Assembly: GCA_900540345.1 (NCBI GenBank)
Contig: UQFK01000003.1
Span: forward strand, 124,001 to 188,000
Origin: an uncultured Eggerthella sp.
Lineage (GTDB): Bacteria > Actinomycetota > Coriobacteriia > Coriobacteriales > Eggerthellaceae
Direction: 5' to 3'
Length of the DNA: 64,000 bases
A program made the translations under genes and the position numbers. Shown in pieces: positions 49,994-58,273 of the stretch. A model generated the notes under the pieces. That model was not told the DNA's origin, searched no databases, and worked only from the letters and a program-made list of their open reading frames with translations. Within the stretch, counting starts at the first letter, position 1; each line of letters starts with the position of its first letter.

Positions 49994-51208
49994 ATGGCAA
50001 CCTCAGAATTGATAGACGCTTTGCAGGCGCTCGCTCACGAACGTAAGATCGACGAGTTTTATCTTATCGAACGCCTTGAGGCATCGCTTGCGAAGAGCTA
50101 TCAGAATATTCTCGACCTCGAATGGGATGCGCGCGTTACGATCGATCGCCAAACAGGGAAGATCTATGTCTATGAGATGGTTCCTGTTGGCGAGCCCGAC
50201 GAGGAAACAGGCGAATATACCGAGTTCGAAGAACGCGATGTCACGCCTGATGATGTGAGCCGTATCGCGGCTCAGAACGCGAAGAATGTCATCAGTTCAA
50301 TCGTACGTGAAGCTGGTCGCCAATCGATCTACGAAGAGTTCTCTGATCGCGTAGGCGATCTGGTAACTGGCACGGTGCTGCAGGGTACACCCGAATTTAC
50401 CATCATCAAGATCCGCGAAGGCGTCGAGGCTGAGCTGCCTCATTACGACCTTAAGCGTAATCCAAACGAGCGCAATGAACGTCCGCGCAATGAGCACTAT
50501 CGTCATAATCAGCGCTTGAAGTTGCTTATTGTCGATGTGCGCGATCCTAATGCTGAGACTCCGAAGACTCGCGGCGAGCATGCTCGACCTTCTATCGTTG
50601 TCTCGCGTACTCATCCTGATCTTATTCGTCGCCTGTTTGAGATCGAGGTGCCTGAGATCTATGATGGCCTGGTCGAGATCAAGAGCATCGCGCGTGAGCC
50701 AGGCGAGCGTTCCAAGATCGCCGTTGCATCTCGTGAGCCAAACCTCGATCCTGTGGGCGCATGTGTTGGTCCTAAGGGTTCTCGCGTTCGTATGGTGGTC
50801 GAAGGATTGCGCAACGAGCGTGTTGATGTCATTCAATGGGACGAAGATCCAGCGATCTATGTTTCAAATGCGCTTTCTCCTGCAAAGGTGAACCGTGTCA
50901 TCATTGATGAAGAGAACAACTATGCCACTATTATTGTTCCCGATGATCAGCTCTCGCTTGCGATCGGTAAAGAAGGCCAGAATGCTCGTTTGGCAGCGCG
51001 TTTGACCGGTTGGCATATCGACATCAAGTCTTCTTCGTTTGCAGGCGAACCTATGGTTGCTGAAGATGACGATCTGATCGATGTGGTCGAGGAAGAAGAA
51101 GTAAGCGATGGGATCTGCGCTTATGTTGACGCAGATGGCATTCGTTGCCGCAACCATGTTCGTCCTGGCAGCATGTATTGTGGTATCCACTCCGACCAAG
51201 AGAATTAA
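49994..51208 (+). CDS. nusA: Transcription elongation/termination factor NusA with cysteine-rich C-terminus
   Basis: A 404-residue NusA. It has an N-terminal polymerase-binding domain (1-125), an S1 domain (about 130-200) and two KH domains including VGACVGPKGSRVRMVVEGLRNERVDV (about 254-280) and LAIGKEGQNARLAARLTGWHIDI (about 320-345). The last ~35 residues, after an acidic linker (EEEEVSDG), carry a Cys/His group: ICAYVDADGIRCRNHV..GSMYCGIH, which could bind zinc. The E. coli-type acidic repeats are absent, as in other Gram-positives. It modulates pausing and termination. It is followed by ylxR after eight bases, as usual. Confidence 0.93.
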   Translation: MATSELIDALQALAHERKIDEFYLIERLEASLAKSYQNILDLEWDARVTIDRQTGKIYVYEMVPVGEPDEETGEYTEFEERDVTPDDVSRIAAQNAKNVISSIVREAGRQSIYEEFSDRVGDLVTGTVLQGTPEFTIIKIREGVEAELPHYDLKRNPNERNERPRNEHYRHNQRLKLLIVDVRDPNAETPKTRGEHARPSIVVSRTHPDLIRRLFEIEVPEIYDGLVEIKSIAREPGERSKIAVASREPNLDPVGACVGPKGSRVRMVVEGLRNERVDVIQWDEDPAIYVSNALSPAKVNRVIIDEENNYATIIVPDDQLSLAIGKEGQNARLAARLTGWHIDIKSSSFAGEPMVAEDDDLIDVVEEEEVSDGICAYVDADGIRCRNHVRPGSMYCGIHSDQEN

Positions 51209-51216
51209 GGTCAATA

Positions 51217-51486
51217 GTGGAAAAGCGCACAAAACAGAGGACCTGTATCGAATGTAGGAAGACGGATTCCAAACAGGAATTCATCCGCATTGTGCGCACT
51301 CCCGAAGGAGCGATCGAATACGATCCGACGGGCAAGGCCAATGGCAGGGGTGCTTATCTATGCAGTCTTGCGTGCCTTGAGAAAGCACTGCAAACTCGTA
51401 AGCTCGATCGAGCTTTGCGAGTGAGCGTGGATAAGGAAAAGTGTGAACAACTCGCTCAGGATATCGTGAGCGATGTTTTGAACTAG
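51217..51486 (+). CDS. ylxR: YlxR family RNA-binding protein
   Basis: An 89-residue protein. GTG 51217 is the start (TAAGG about six bases upstream); the long open frame to 51145 overlaps nusA. It has the family motif RTCIECRKTDSKQEFIRIV, a central basic GKANGRGAYLCSLACLEKAL and a C-terminal helix. YlxR proteins are small basic proteins between nusA and infB; a role in RNase P/nucleoid-associated regulation has been reported for some. The genomic slot is fully conserved. Confidence 0.9.
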   Translation: MEKRTKQRTCIECRKTDSKQEFIRIVRTPEGAIEYDPTGKANGRGAYLCSLACLEKALQTRKLDRALRVSVDKEKCEQLAQDIVSDVLN

Positions 51487-51506
51487 GTAGTAGACGAGGA
51501 GACTAC

Positions 51507-54230
51507 ATGGCCGGTATGCGTGTACATGAATTGGCTAAAGAGTTCGACATGACCAGTAAGGATCTCTTGGCTCGTCTTGCGGAAATGAAGATACCCGCTA
51601 AGAGCCACGCCAGCATCTTGCAAGAAGCCTATGTGGAGAAGATTCGCAAGAATCTTGAGCCAGAGATCAAGCAACGTGCAGGACAGCTCGAAGAAGAAGA
51701 AGCGAAAAAGCTTGCTGAAGAGCAGGCTAAGATCGAAGCGCAGAAAGAAGAAGAAGCTGCTGCGCGTCGTGCTGCGGTGGAGAAGGAGCGTCAGGCGCGT
51801 GAAGCTGAACGTGCACGGCGAGAAAGCCAGCAGAAAGAAGGCTTTGCGGGCCCGAAGAAAGAAGATGCTGACTCCGATGCTCAAAAGAAGGTATCCTCGT
51901 CACCTTTCGAGAGCTTGAGTGAGCAGATCGAGCGCGAGCGCGAGCGTGTGGAACGCGAGGCTCACGAAGCCAAGGTCAAGGCAGAAGCAGAAGCACGCGC
52001 TGCGGATGTCGCTAAGAAGCAGGCTGTCGAAGAGGCTTTACAATCGCGCATGAATAAGGGCTCGAAGGCATCAAAGCCTGCCAAGAAGGCAGCTCCCACT
52101 GCTGCGCCGAGCAGCTTCTCCTCTTTGCTCGACCAGATCAATAACGAACGTGAGCGTCTAAGCAATCAGGCTTCCGATACAACCACCCAAGGTCGTGCTG
52201 CTCGCGGTAAGAAGGGGGACAAGCGCAAGGGCTTCGAGCCGGTCGTTCCTGAACTGGAGAACAACGCTGCTGAAGGCGAAGACCGCTATGCGCAGATGGC
52301 TGTTCAGGCCGAGAAATTCCAGCGTGATAAGGTGCTTGCTGAAGCGCGTGCTGCGGTAGAAGCCGCATCTCATGAAGGCCAGGGTCGTCGTAAGAAGCGT
52401 AAAGAGAAGCGCGAAGCAGAAGCGCGTGAGCGCGCCGAGTTGGAGGCTTTAGAAAAAGGTCTCGATCCGACGCTCGTTCTCGACGATTCGGTGGTCGAGG
52501 TTGCTCAAGGTTCTACAGTCGCACAGTTTGCCGAGCTTTTGGATGTATCTCCTAACGACATCATCAAGCGTTTGTTCTTGCTTGGTTCAGCGCTTACGCT
52601 CACACAGACCATGAGTGATGATCTTATCGAGCTGATCGCTGACGACTTGGGCCGCAAGGTGCGCGTTGTTTCTCCCGAAGAAGAATTCGCGGTCGTCTAT
52701 AACGATTCTGAAGCCGATCTTGAACCGCGTCCTCCGGTAGTCACGGTCATGGGTCATGTCGATCACGGCAAGACTTCGTTGCTCGACGCGATCCGCTCTA
52801 CAGGTGTCGCAGATAAAGAAGCGGGTGGCATCACGCAGCATATCGGCGCATCGGTAGTTAATATCGATGGTCGCCAGATTACGTTTATCGACACTCCAGG
52901 TCACGAAGCCTTTACGGCAATGCGTGCTCGTGGTGCAAAGGTGACTGACGTGGTCGTGCTCGTTGTTGCGGCAGACGATGGTGTTATGCCACAGACCATT
53001 GAGGCTATCAATCATGCGAATGCAGCGAATGTGCCTATTGTTGTTGCGGTTAATAAGATCGATAAGCCAGGTGCAACGCCGGAGCGTGTCCGTACTGAGC
53101 TCACCGAACATGGCATCATCCCTGAGGAATGGGGAGGCCAGAATATGTTCGTCGATGTTTCTGCGCGTCAGAATCTTCATATCGACGACTTGCTTGAAAC
53201 CATTCTTCTACAAGCAGATGTGCTCGAGTTGCGTGCGAATCCTAATGCGTTGGCATCAGGCTTTGTTATCGAGGCAAACCTCGATAAGGGACGTGGTTCG
53301 GTAGCTACGGTGCTTGTTGATCGTGGTACGCTCAAGACAGGTGATGTGGTCGTAGCAGGCACGTCGTATGGTAAGGTGCGCGCACTTGTTAATCCTCGCG
53401 GTGTACATGTTGATGAAGCGCGACCAGCCGATCCAGTTGAGATCCTTGGTTTGAATTCCGTTCCGACCGCAGGTGATGAATTCCGCGTCTTCGAGGATGA
53501 ACGTGATGCGCGCCGTCTGGCTGAGCAGCGTGCTTTGCGTGAGCGCTTAGCGAAGCAAGAGGCACGTTCACATATGAACCTCGATGATTTGTTCGCACGC
53601 ATCGAGGAAGGCAAGACCACTGATCTGAACTTGGTCGTTAAAGCTGACGTGGCTGGTTCGATCGAGGCATTGCGCGATGCTTTCGACAAGATGGATCAGT
53701 CCGAGGTCAAAATCAATATCATCCATGCGGCGGTCGGCGGTATTACCGAGACTGATGTTACGCTCGCAGCGGCGTCTGATGCGATCATCATCGGCTTCAA
53801 CGTACGTCCAACAGGCAAGACTCGTGATGTAGCTACGCGCGAGAAGGTCGATATTCGCCTCTACCGTGTCATTTATCAAGCAATCGAAGATATCAATGCA
53901 GCTCGCGTTGGTCTGCTTTCTCCCGATATCGTTGAAGAAGATACCGGTATCGCAGAGGTGCGCGAGACCTTCAAGGTGCCCAAGATCGGTGTTGTTGCTG
54001 GTTGTTACATCTTGGAAGGCGAGATTAGCCGTGATGATCAGGTACGTATCGTTCGCGATGGTACGGTCGTCTACGAAGGCGAGATCGAGAGCTTGCGCCG
54101 CTTTAAAGATGATGTCAAGAGCGTCGCTCGCGGTTATGAATGCGGTATTGGTATCGCAGGTTATCAGGATATCAAGATTGGCGATCATATCGAAGGCTAT
54201 CGCGTAGTTGAGGTTGAGAGGACTGAGTAG
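51507..54230 (+). CDS. infB: Translation initiation factor IF-2
   Basis: A 907-residue GTPase that brings initiator tRNA to the 30S. The first 50 residues are the IF2-N fold (MRVHELAKEFDMTSKDLLARL). A long Glu/Ala/Lys/Arg coiled coil follows (to about 330), then a second IF2-N-like segment and the G domain from about 415: GHVDHGKTSLLDAI (G1), DTPGHEAF (G3), NKIDKPGA (G4). Domains II-IV follow, with GTLKTGDVVVAGTSYGKVR and IEAL in domain III. Length is typical for a long-form actinobacterial IF-2. RbfA starts two bases after it. Confidence 0.97.
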   Translation: MAGMRVHELAKEFDMTSKDLLARLAEMKIPAKSHASILQEAYVEKIRKNLEPEIKQRAGQLEEEEAKKLAEEQAKIEAQKEEEAAARRAAVEKERQAREAERARRESQQKEGFAGPKKEDADSDAQKKVSSSPFESLSEQIERERERVEREAHEAKVKAEAEARAADVAKKQAVEEALQSRMNKGSKASKPAKKAAPTAAPSSFSSLLDQINNERERLSNQASDTTTQGRAARGKKGDKRKGFEPVVPELENNAAEGEDRYAQMAVQAEKFQRDKVLAEARAAVEAASHEGQGRRKKRKEKREAEARERAELEALEKGLDPTLVLDDSVVEVAQGSTVAQFAELLDVSPNDIIKRLFLLGSALTLTQTMSDDLIELIADDLGRKVRVVSPEEEFAVVYNDSEADLEPRPPVVTVMGHVDHGKTSLLDAIRSTGVADKEAGGITQHIGASVVNIDGRQITFIDTPGHEAFTAMRARGAKVTDVVVLVVAADDGVMPQTIEAINHANAANVPIVVAVNKIDKPGATPERVRTELTEHGIIPEEWGGQNMFVDVSARQNLHIDDLLETILLQADVLELRANPNALASGFVIEANLDKGRGSVATVLVDRGTLKTGDVVVAGTSYGKVRALVNPRGVHVDEARPADPVEILGLNSVPTAGDEFRVFEDERDARRLAEQRALRERLAKQEARSHMNLDDLFARIEEGKTTDLNLVVKADVAGSIEALRDAFDKMDQSEVKINIIHAAVGGITETDVTLAAASDAIIIGFNVRPTGKTRDVATREKVDIRLYRVIYQAIEDINAARVGLLSPDIVEEDTGIAEVRETFKVPKIGVVAGCYILEGEISRDDQVRIVRDGTVVYEGEIESLRRFKDDVKSVARGYECGIGIAGYQDIKIGDHIEGYRVVEVERTE

Positions 54231-54232
54231 GC

Positions 54233-54601
54233 ATGAAGCAAGGTTCTTCTAACAGGCGCGTGAACGAGCAAGCGCGAGAAGTGATTTCTGAGATCCTGCT
54301 CTTTGAGATCTCTGACCCGCGTTTGGATATGGTTACTATCACTGGTGTTGAAGTGAGTTATGACCGTTCGGTTGCAAACGTGTACTATTCGACCGAGCCC
54401 GCTCGGTATACCGAGGTTGCGCAAGCATTTGCGGCAGCTTCTGGTCGCATCCGCTCTCTTATGGCAAAGAAGCTTTCCTGGCGCGTAGCGCCCGAGCTGC
54501 GTTTCCATTTAGATGAGAGCGTAGATAATGCAGAGCGCATCGCACATGCGCTCAATGCCGACCTTCAGCGTAATACTGCTTCGCCCGAGCGTGAAAACTA
54601 G
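54233..54601 (+). CDS. rbfA: Ribosome-binding factor A
   Basis: A 122-residue KH-like protein for 30S 5' end processing and cold adaptation. It begins NRRVNEQAREVISEILLFEISDPRLDMVTITGVEVSYD and contains ANVYYS and the RVAPELRFHLDESVDNAERI signature. ATG right after the infB stop. Neighbours are infB and nrnA as in many Gram-positives. Confidence 0.95.
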   Translation: MKQGSSNRRVNEQAREVISEILLFEISDPRLDMVTITGVEVSYDRSVANVYYSTEPARYTEVAQAFAAASGRIRSLMAKKLSWRVAPELRFHLDESVDNAERIAHALNADLQRNTASPEREN

Positions 54602-54610
54602 GGATCTATC

Positions 54611-55666
54611 ATGCTTACGCCGCAGTCCAACACGACGCTCGAGGCTATCGCTCGATTTATCGAGAAGCACGAAACGTTTGCTATTTGCGGGCACGTGAAC
54701 CCTGATGGCGACTGTCTCGGCTCGCAGCTTGCACTCGAGCGGGGTTTGCGTGTGCTTGGTAAGCGCGTGACAGGGCTTCTTGCCACCGATCAGCCTATTG
54801 AGGCAAAGCTTGGTTTTTTGCCCGGATCGAAAGATCTCGTTCCTGCGAAGGATTTCGACGAAGACATCGAAGTTTTTATTGCAGTGGATGTTCCTAATAC
54901 TGATCGACTGAAAGATGCGGCGGCGGTGCATGATCGTGCACAGTATCGCATCACTATCGACCACCATGCCTCTGATACATCAATGGCGGATCTGAATTAC
55001 GTTGATCCTGCTTCACCTTCGGCCTGTGATCTGGTTTGGGAACTCTTGAAGTTGCTCGACTGTGTCGATGAGGCGCAGGCGCTTTGTATCCTTACGGGTA
55101 TCATGACTGATACGGGTCGTTTTTCTTATCAGAACACTACGCCGCTGTGTCTTATTCACGCTGCAGAGACGCTAGATGCTGGCGCAGAACCGAATCTTAT
55201 TGCACGTGAGTTCTTTCAGAGCAGGTCGCTTCCATCGCTTCGCCTTGAACAGCTCACGCTTGAGCGCATGATGTTTTTCTGTGATGGTGCGTTTGTCTTC
55301 TCTTATTTGAAAGAATCTGATTTCGATGTAACAGGTGCGATCCGTGATGATGCCGAGATCCTCATCGATGTCTTGCGTAATATCGCAGGCGTTCATATTG
55401 CGCTTATCTTAAAAGAAAACGGTGAAGGTGTTGTTCGTGGCAGCCTTCGCGCAAAGGACGATAGTGATGTTGCAGCCATTGCACGGGTATTCGGTGGTGG
55501 TGGCCACAAGGCTGCAGCAGGGCTTACCTTCCAAGGTACGCTCTTTGAAGCATGCAAAGCGATACCTACTGAGGTGATAGAAAGGCGCTTTGCCTCGTTT
55601 GCCCCTGAAGAAGTTGAGCGTTTGAGTGCGCTTCTCGCATCTCAGAGAGCTGAGATTGATGGCTAA
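54611..55666 (+). CDS. nrnA: DHH family phosphoesterase (NrnA type: oligoribonuclease/pAp-phosphatase)
   Basis: A 351-residue protein with the DHH metal-binding domain: ICGHVNPDGDCLGSQLAL (His and Asp), IAVDVPNTDRL, ITIDHHASD (DHH motif) and the later SPSACDLVWEL and GIMTDTGRFSYQNT. The DHHA1 domain has the terminal GGGGHKAAAGLTF. Such enzymes degrade nano-RNA and pAp. The gene lies between rbfA and truB and overlaps truB by eight bases. Confidence 0.9.
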   Translation: MLTPQSNTTLEAIARFIEKHETFAICGHVNPDGDCLGSQLALERGLRVLGKRVTGLLATDQPIEAKLGFLPGSKDLVPAKDFDEDIEVFIAVDVPNTDRLKDAAAVHDRAQYRITIDHHASDTSMADLNYVDPASPSACDLVWELLKLLDCVDEAQALCILTGIMTDTGRFSYQNTTPLCLIHAAETLDAGAEPNLIAREFFQSRSLPSLRLEQLTLERMMFFCDGAFVFSYLKESDFDVTGAIRDDAEILIDVLRNIAGVHIALILKENGEGVVRGSLRAKDDSDVAAIARVFGGGGHKAAAGLTFQGTLFEACKAIPTEVIERRFASFAPEEVERLSALLASQRAEIDG

Positions 55667-56708
55667 GCGAGGCTCTTCGGGCCTTTCGTTTCTTCTTGCG
55701 ATCGATAAACCAAAAGGCCTTACTTCTCACGATGTGGTCAATCGATGTCGAAGACTCTTCGGAGAAAAGCGCATCGGTCATACTGGCACGCTCGATCCGC
55801 TTGCCTCGGGTATCCTCTGTGTAGCAGTTGGACCTGCGGCACGACTCGATGCGTTTTTGTCCAGCCACAATAAGACCTACACGATGGATGTGGCGTTTGG
55901 TTGCGCTACAGCAACCGACGATGCTGAGGGGGAAGTGGTCGCGAGTGGCAATATCCCGCCTGAAGTTTTTGAAGAAACTTATGCGCGTACCATCGTTGCA
56001 TCACTGGTGGGCGCGGGTAAGCAGCTTCCTCCTGTCTATTCAGCGGTGAAAGTGGGTGGCCAGAAGTCCTATGCCGCTGCTCGTGCAGGCAATGTGATCG
56101 AGCTTAGACCTCGTGATTTCGAAGTCTATGAGGCAACGCTCGATTCTATCTTTGAGATGCGTCTTGGCGATCTGTTGGACCAGACTTTAGATGAAGACCG
56201 AACAGTGCCTGTTTGGCGTGTGACCATGAAGGTTTCAGGGGGCACGTACATGCGCTCGATCGCTCGCGATCTTGGCAAACGATTCGGTTGCGGAGCCTTT
56301 GTCTCCGAGCTGCGCCGCATTGCGCTCGATTCGCTTGATCTGAGCGATTGCGTAACGCTTGAAGAGCTTGAAGTGAGTCCGCATCATTCTAAGATCGATC
56401 CCTTACGTTTGCTCGCGATGCGCTATGCGTTTGTACGCGATCCCCGAATCATCGGGCAGATCGAGAATGGCGCTATGCTTGCTTGCGATGCACTGAGCCT
56501 CAATGTTGCGCTCCCAGAGTGTACTTTTGATGAGTATTGTTGTACCACTCAGGTATTTCCTTCGGCTGATCCTTGTTTTGATGGGGAAATGGTGGCCGTT
56601 GTTGTTGATAATCGTATCAAGGCTTTATATAAGTTTGATGAAACGAAACAGCGCTTTTGCGCTCGATGTGTCTTTCCGGTAGGTGTTGAACGTGGCTCAA
56701 ATCTATAA
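55659..56708 (+). CDS. truB: tRNA pseudouridine-55 synthase
   Basis: A 349-residue pseudouridine synthase for U55 in the T loop. ATG 55659 is preferred (GAGAGC upstream, SFLLAIDKPKGLTSHDVV beginning). The active site GHTGTLDPLASGILCV carries the catalytic Asp (Asp48 type). PPVYSAVKVGGQKSYAAARAG and GGTYMRSIARDLG are typical. The C-terminal domain is longer than the minimum. It overlaps nrnA and ribF by a few bases, in keeping with a tight operon. Confidence 0.94.
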   Translation: MAKRGSSGLSFLLAIDKPKGLTSHDVVNRCRRLFGEKRIGHTGTLDPLASGILCVAVGPAARLDAFLSSHNKTYTMDVAFGCATATDDAEGEVVASGNIPPEVFEETYARTIVASLVGAGKQLPPVYSAVKVGGQKSYAAARAGNVIELRPRDFEVYEATLDSIFEMRLGDLLDQTLDEDRTVPVWRVTMKVSGGTYMRSIARDLGKRFGCGAFVSELRRIALDSLDLSDCVTLEELEVSPHHSKIDPLRLLAMRYAFVRDPRIIGQIENGAMLACDALSLNVALPECTFDEYCCTTQVFPSADPCFDGEMVAVVVDNRIKALYKFDETKQRFCARCVFPVGVERGSNL

Positions 56709-57624
56709 CGTCGATAGCTCATTTGATTACTCGCTTTTCGAGAACGCTTCATGTGCGTTTGGTGTCTTTGATGGCGTGCATCGTGGTCATCGCTATTTAC
56801 TCGAATGTGCCATAGAGACAGCGCGGCACGATGGGGGTAGAAGCATCGCGCTCACCTTCGACATCGATCCCGATGAGCTCTTTCATGCTGATCGCTTGAG
56901 GAAGCTCATGAGCAACGAGCAGCGTATTGAGATGCTTTCCCGCAGCGGCGTTGATGCGGTGGTCGTGTTGCATTTCACACCTGAGTTCGCAGCGCTCTCT
57001 CCGCTTGATTTTTTGAACAAGACCTTCAAGGGTTATGTGCCAGCTCACCTGCATGTTGGTCTTGATTTCCACTTTGGCGCACGTGCAGCAGGGAGTGTTG
57101 CAGATCTAGGAGAGTGGGCGGCGACGAACGTCTGCCATATTGATGCACATAATCTCCAGAGCGAAGAGGGACTCCCTATCACTGCAACGCGTATTCGAAA
57201 CTACCTTGCAGATCATGATCTTGAAGAGGCTGAACGCCTGCTCGGACGTCCTTTTTCAATCACTGATGAAGTACAGCCTGGACGTGGTGAAGGTATGGAC
57301 ATGGGATTTTCTACCGCAAATCTCATCGTGCCTGCGAATAGGCAGACGCTTTCTGAGGGAGTATATGGCGGCTATGCGTATGTGAATGGGATCAAGTATC
57401 GTGCTGCCATTGCGGTAGGCGTATCGCCCGTCTTTGAGGATAAGACCAAGGCAACGATGGAAGTCCATATTCTCGACTTCAATCAGGATATCTATGGGGA
57501 TGAGATCACCGCTGAATTCATCGAGTATATTCGTCCGATGATCAAGTTTGATTCAGTCGACGAGCTGATCAAGACCATCCTTGCGAATATTGAGCATGTT
57601 CGCACCACGCTTCCTTTGGAGTGA
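56692..57624 (+). CDS. ribF: Bifunctional riboflavin kinase / FAD synthetase
   Basis: A 310-residue protein. GTG 56692 has GGTAGG eight bases upstream and begins MAQIYNVDSSF; GTG 56683 or TTG 56686 cannot be excluded. The N-terminal nucleotidyltransferase has FGVFDGVHRGHRYLL (HxGH), MSNEQRIEMLSRSGVDAV and VGLDFHFGARAAG; the ITATRIRNYL turn precedes the kinase. The kinase part has FSITDEVQPGRGEGMDMGFSTANL (normally GFPTANL) and ends DFNQDIYGDEI, VDELIKTILANIE. FMN and FAD are made. It overlaps truB by 17 bases and is convergent with the minus-strand operon, four bases away. Confidence 0.92.
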   Translation: MAQIYNVDSSFDYSLFENASCAFGVFDGVHRGHRYLLECAIETARHDGGRSIALTFDIDPDELFHADRLRKLMSNEQRIEMLSRSGVDAVVVLHFTPEFAALSPLDFLNKTFKGYVPAHLHVGLDFHFGARAAGSVADLGEWAATNVCHIDAHNLQSEEGLPITATRIRNYLADHDLEEAERLLGRPFSITDEVQPGRGEGMDMGFSTANLIVPANRQTLSEGVYGGYAYVNGIKYRAAIAVGVSPVFEDKTKATMEVHILDFNQDIYGDEITAEFIEYIRPMIKFDSVDELIKTILANIEHVRTTLPLE

Positions 57625-57627
57625 TAA

Positions 57628-58242
57628 CTATGCTGACTCTGTTGAGTCGGGGTTCCAGCGGCAAAACGGCGCATAGTCCAGTCCGAGAAGCGAGAAGATC
57701 TTGCCGATGACGTGGTCTTCCATGTCTGCGACCGTGGTCTGTCCGCTATAGTATGCAAGCATCGGAGGCACGATCGAGACGGTTGGTAGCGTCGAAAGAT
57801 AGCCGAGGTTCTTCAGATGGATGGGCGAGAGTGGACTTTCGCGTGCAACCAAGATGAGCGGCCGCTTTTCTTTGATGGTCACATCTGCCACGCGTAAGAG
57901 CAGGTTATCGGTGTATCCGCTGGTGATACCTGCGACTGTCTTCATGCTGCAAGGGATCACGACCATCGCATCGATGGGAAACGATCCGCTCGAGATGGTA
58001 GCATCAAGTGACGCTGGATCGTGTATCTTATCCGCATAGGCCGCGAAAGGGTTGGTTCGTAAATCTTGTCTCTCGACGCTCTTTTGCAGTCCGTCAGGTA
58101 ATTCATATGAAGCAGTGAGCAAGGCTGAGTCGGTCACGACCAGATGTACTTCTACGTCATCGATGGCGTGAAGTGCGTGCAGAAACCGAAGCGCGAGCGG
58201 ACTTCCGCTTGCTCCGCTTATACCGACCACGATCCTCTTCAT
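57628..58242 (-). CDS. UbiX-type flavin prenyltransferase (LpdB-like)
   Basis: A 204-residue protein. The start is the ATG at 58242 (MKRIVVGISGASGSPLALRFL, AAGG upstream); the longer open frame reaches into the next gene. It has the FMN/dimethylallyl-phosphate site GISGASGS, IDAMVVIPCSMKTVAGITSGYTDNL (conserved SMKT) and PLILVARESPLSPIHLKNL, as in UbiX/LpdB/BsdB. It makes prenylated FMN, the cofactor of the UbiD-type enzyme encoded next to it (31 bases upstream on the same strand). It is the last gene of a three-gene minus-strand operon. Confidence 0.9.
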   Translation of the reverse strand: MKRIVVGISGASGSPLALRFLHALHAIDDVEVHLVVTDSALLTASYELPDGLQKSVERQDLRTNPFAAYADKIHDPASLDATISSGSFPIDAMVVIPCSMKTVAGITSGYTDNLLLRVADVTIKEKRPLILVARESPLSPIHLKNLGYLSTLPTVSIVPPMLAYYSGQTTVADMEDHVIGKIFSLLGLDYAPFCRWNPDSTESA

Positions 58243-58273
58243 ATACGCACCTTGTCCTTTGCTGCAACCTTCA

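Noticed and set aside
57635..57650. GACTC-TGTT-GAGTC hairpin as a terminator between ribF and the UbiX-like gene
   Set aside because: The stem is only five base pairs, lacks a T tract on either strand and lies within the coding end of the UbiX-like gene.
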